A stretch of DNA of 64,000 nt, taken from Acidobacteriota bacterium (GTDB lineage: Bacteria > Acidobacteriota > Terriglobia > Acidiferrales > UBA7541). Positions within the stretch are counted from its first letter, which is position 1; each line of letters starts with the position of its first letter. The notes under the pieces are model-generated. The model did not search any database, was not told the DNA's origin, and saw only the letters and a program-made list of their open reading frames with translations. Below are positions 63,874 to 64,000 of the stretch, one piece after another. The stretch lies in assembly GCA_013289825.1 (NCBI GenBank), contig JABCZF010000007.1:113869-177868 (forward strand), in the 5' to 3' direction. A program made the position numbers and the translations under genes.

Positions 63874-64000
63874 TTACTCGATGATTTCCGTGACCGCGCC
63901 GGCTCCGACGGTGTGGCCGCCTTCGCGAATAGCGAACCGCAAGCCCTTTTCAAGAGCCACCGGCGTGATCAGCGTCACTTCGCAGCTCACGTTGTCGCCG
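63874..64000 (-). CDS. tuf: Elongation factor Tu (C-terminal end only)
   Basis: The visible 41 residues are the end of EF-Tu domain 3, with [19 protein letters not shown] and [15 protein letters not shown] before the stop. The rest lies beyond the right edge. It is the usual tuf-rpsJ arrangement. Confidence 0.95.
   Translation of the reverse strand, partial: GDNVSCEVTLITPVALEKGLRFAIREGGHTVGAGAVTEIIE

Overview
The window reads as a chromosomal segment of an Acidobacteriota-like bacterium. This is inferred from GC-rich coding sequence, groES-groEL behind a CIRCE operator, a zinc-type S14, and secreted or transport families common in that phylum (CAP, S9 peptidase, LssY-C, PiT plus DUF47). The sequence does not fix the species. 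No rRNA, tRNA, CRISPR array, phage or insertion sequence was found.

Layout. 1-1.8 kb: the partial front of a zinc alcohol dehydrogenase, then riboflavin synthase and a VOC protein. 1.9-9.9 kb, minus strand: a tightly packed set made of a histidine kinase, an NtrC-type regulator, MobA, an Mla-like ABC ATPase, a Tat-exported FAD oxidase and an APC permease. 10-12.3 kb: promoter, CIRCE, groES, groEL, terminator. 12.5-18 kb: CPBP protease, DUF47-PiT phosphate uptake pair, DoxX protein, ribBA with unusual active-site residues, and a small anchored protein with an apparent frameshift. 18-22.9 kb: an M16 peptidase pair translationally coupled to a DUF2520 protein, and a glycosyltransferase. 23-36 kb: uvrB, DinB protein, secreted proteins, S9 peptidase, AsmA-like protein, lepB, rnc and two TPR-type exported proteins. 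36-41.7 kb: LssY-C protein, TetR regulator with two palindromic operators and its membrane-protein partner, GAF protein, threonine dehydratase-like enzyme, and a PIN toxin-antitoxin pair. 41.8-45.6 kb: DAHP synthase behind an aromatic-rich leader peptide and attenuator, and an ECF sigma/anti-sigma/CAP operon. 46.2-64 kb, minus strand: the S10-spc-alpha ribosomal protein cluster, from tuf (partial) at the right edge through rpoA and rplQ, ending at a strong terminator.

The most interesting item is the leader of the DAHP synthase gene. A 17-codon ORF contains the run YWFRFWY. It is followed by a segment that can pair with the 5' arm of a perfect intrinsic terminator, which is the layout of ribosome-mediated attenuation sensing all three aromatic amino acids at the first step of the shikimate pathway. 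Other items worth checking are an extra zinc-finger-like gene between rplB and rpsS, two mutually exclusive hairpins in the long rpoA-rplQ gap, a RibBA lacking key catalytic residues in both halves, and a TetR operator pair 53 bp apart around a leaderless promoter.
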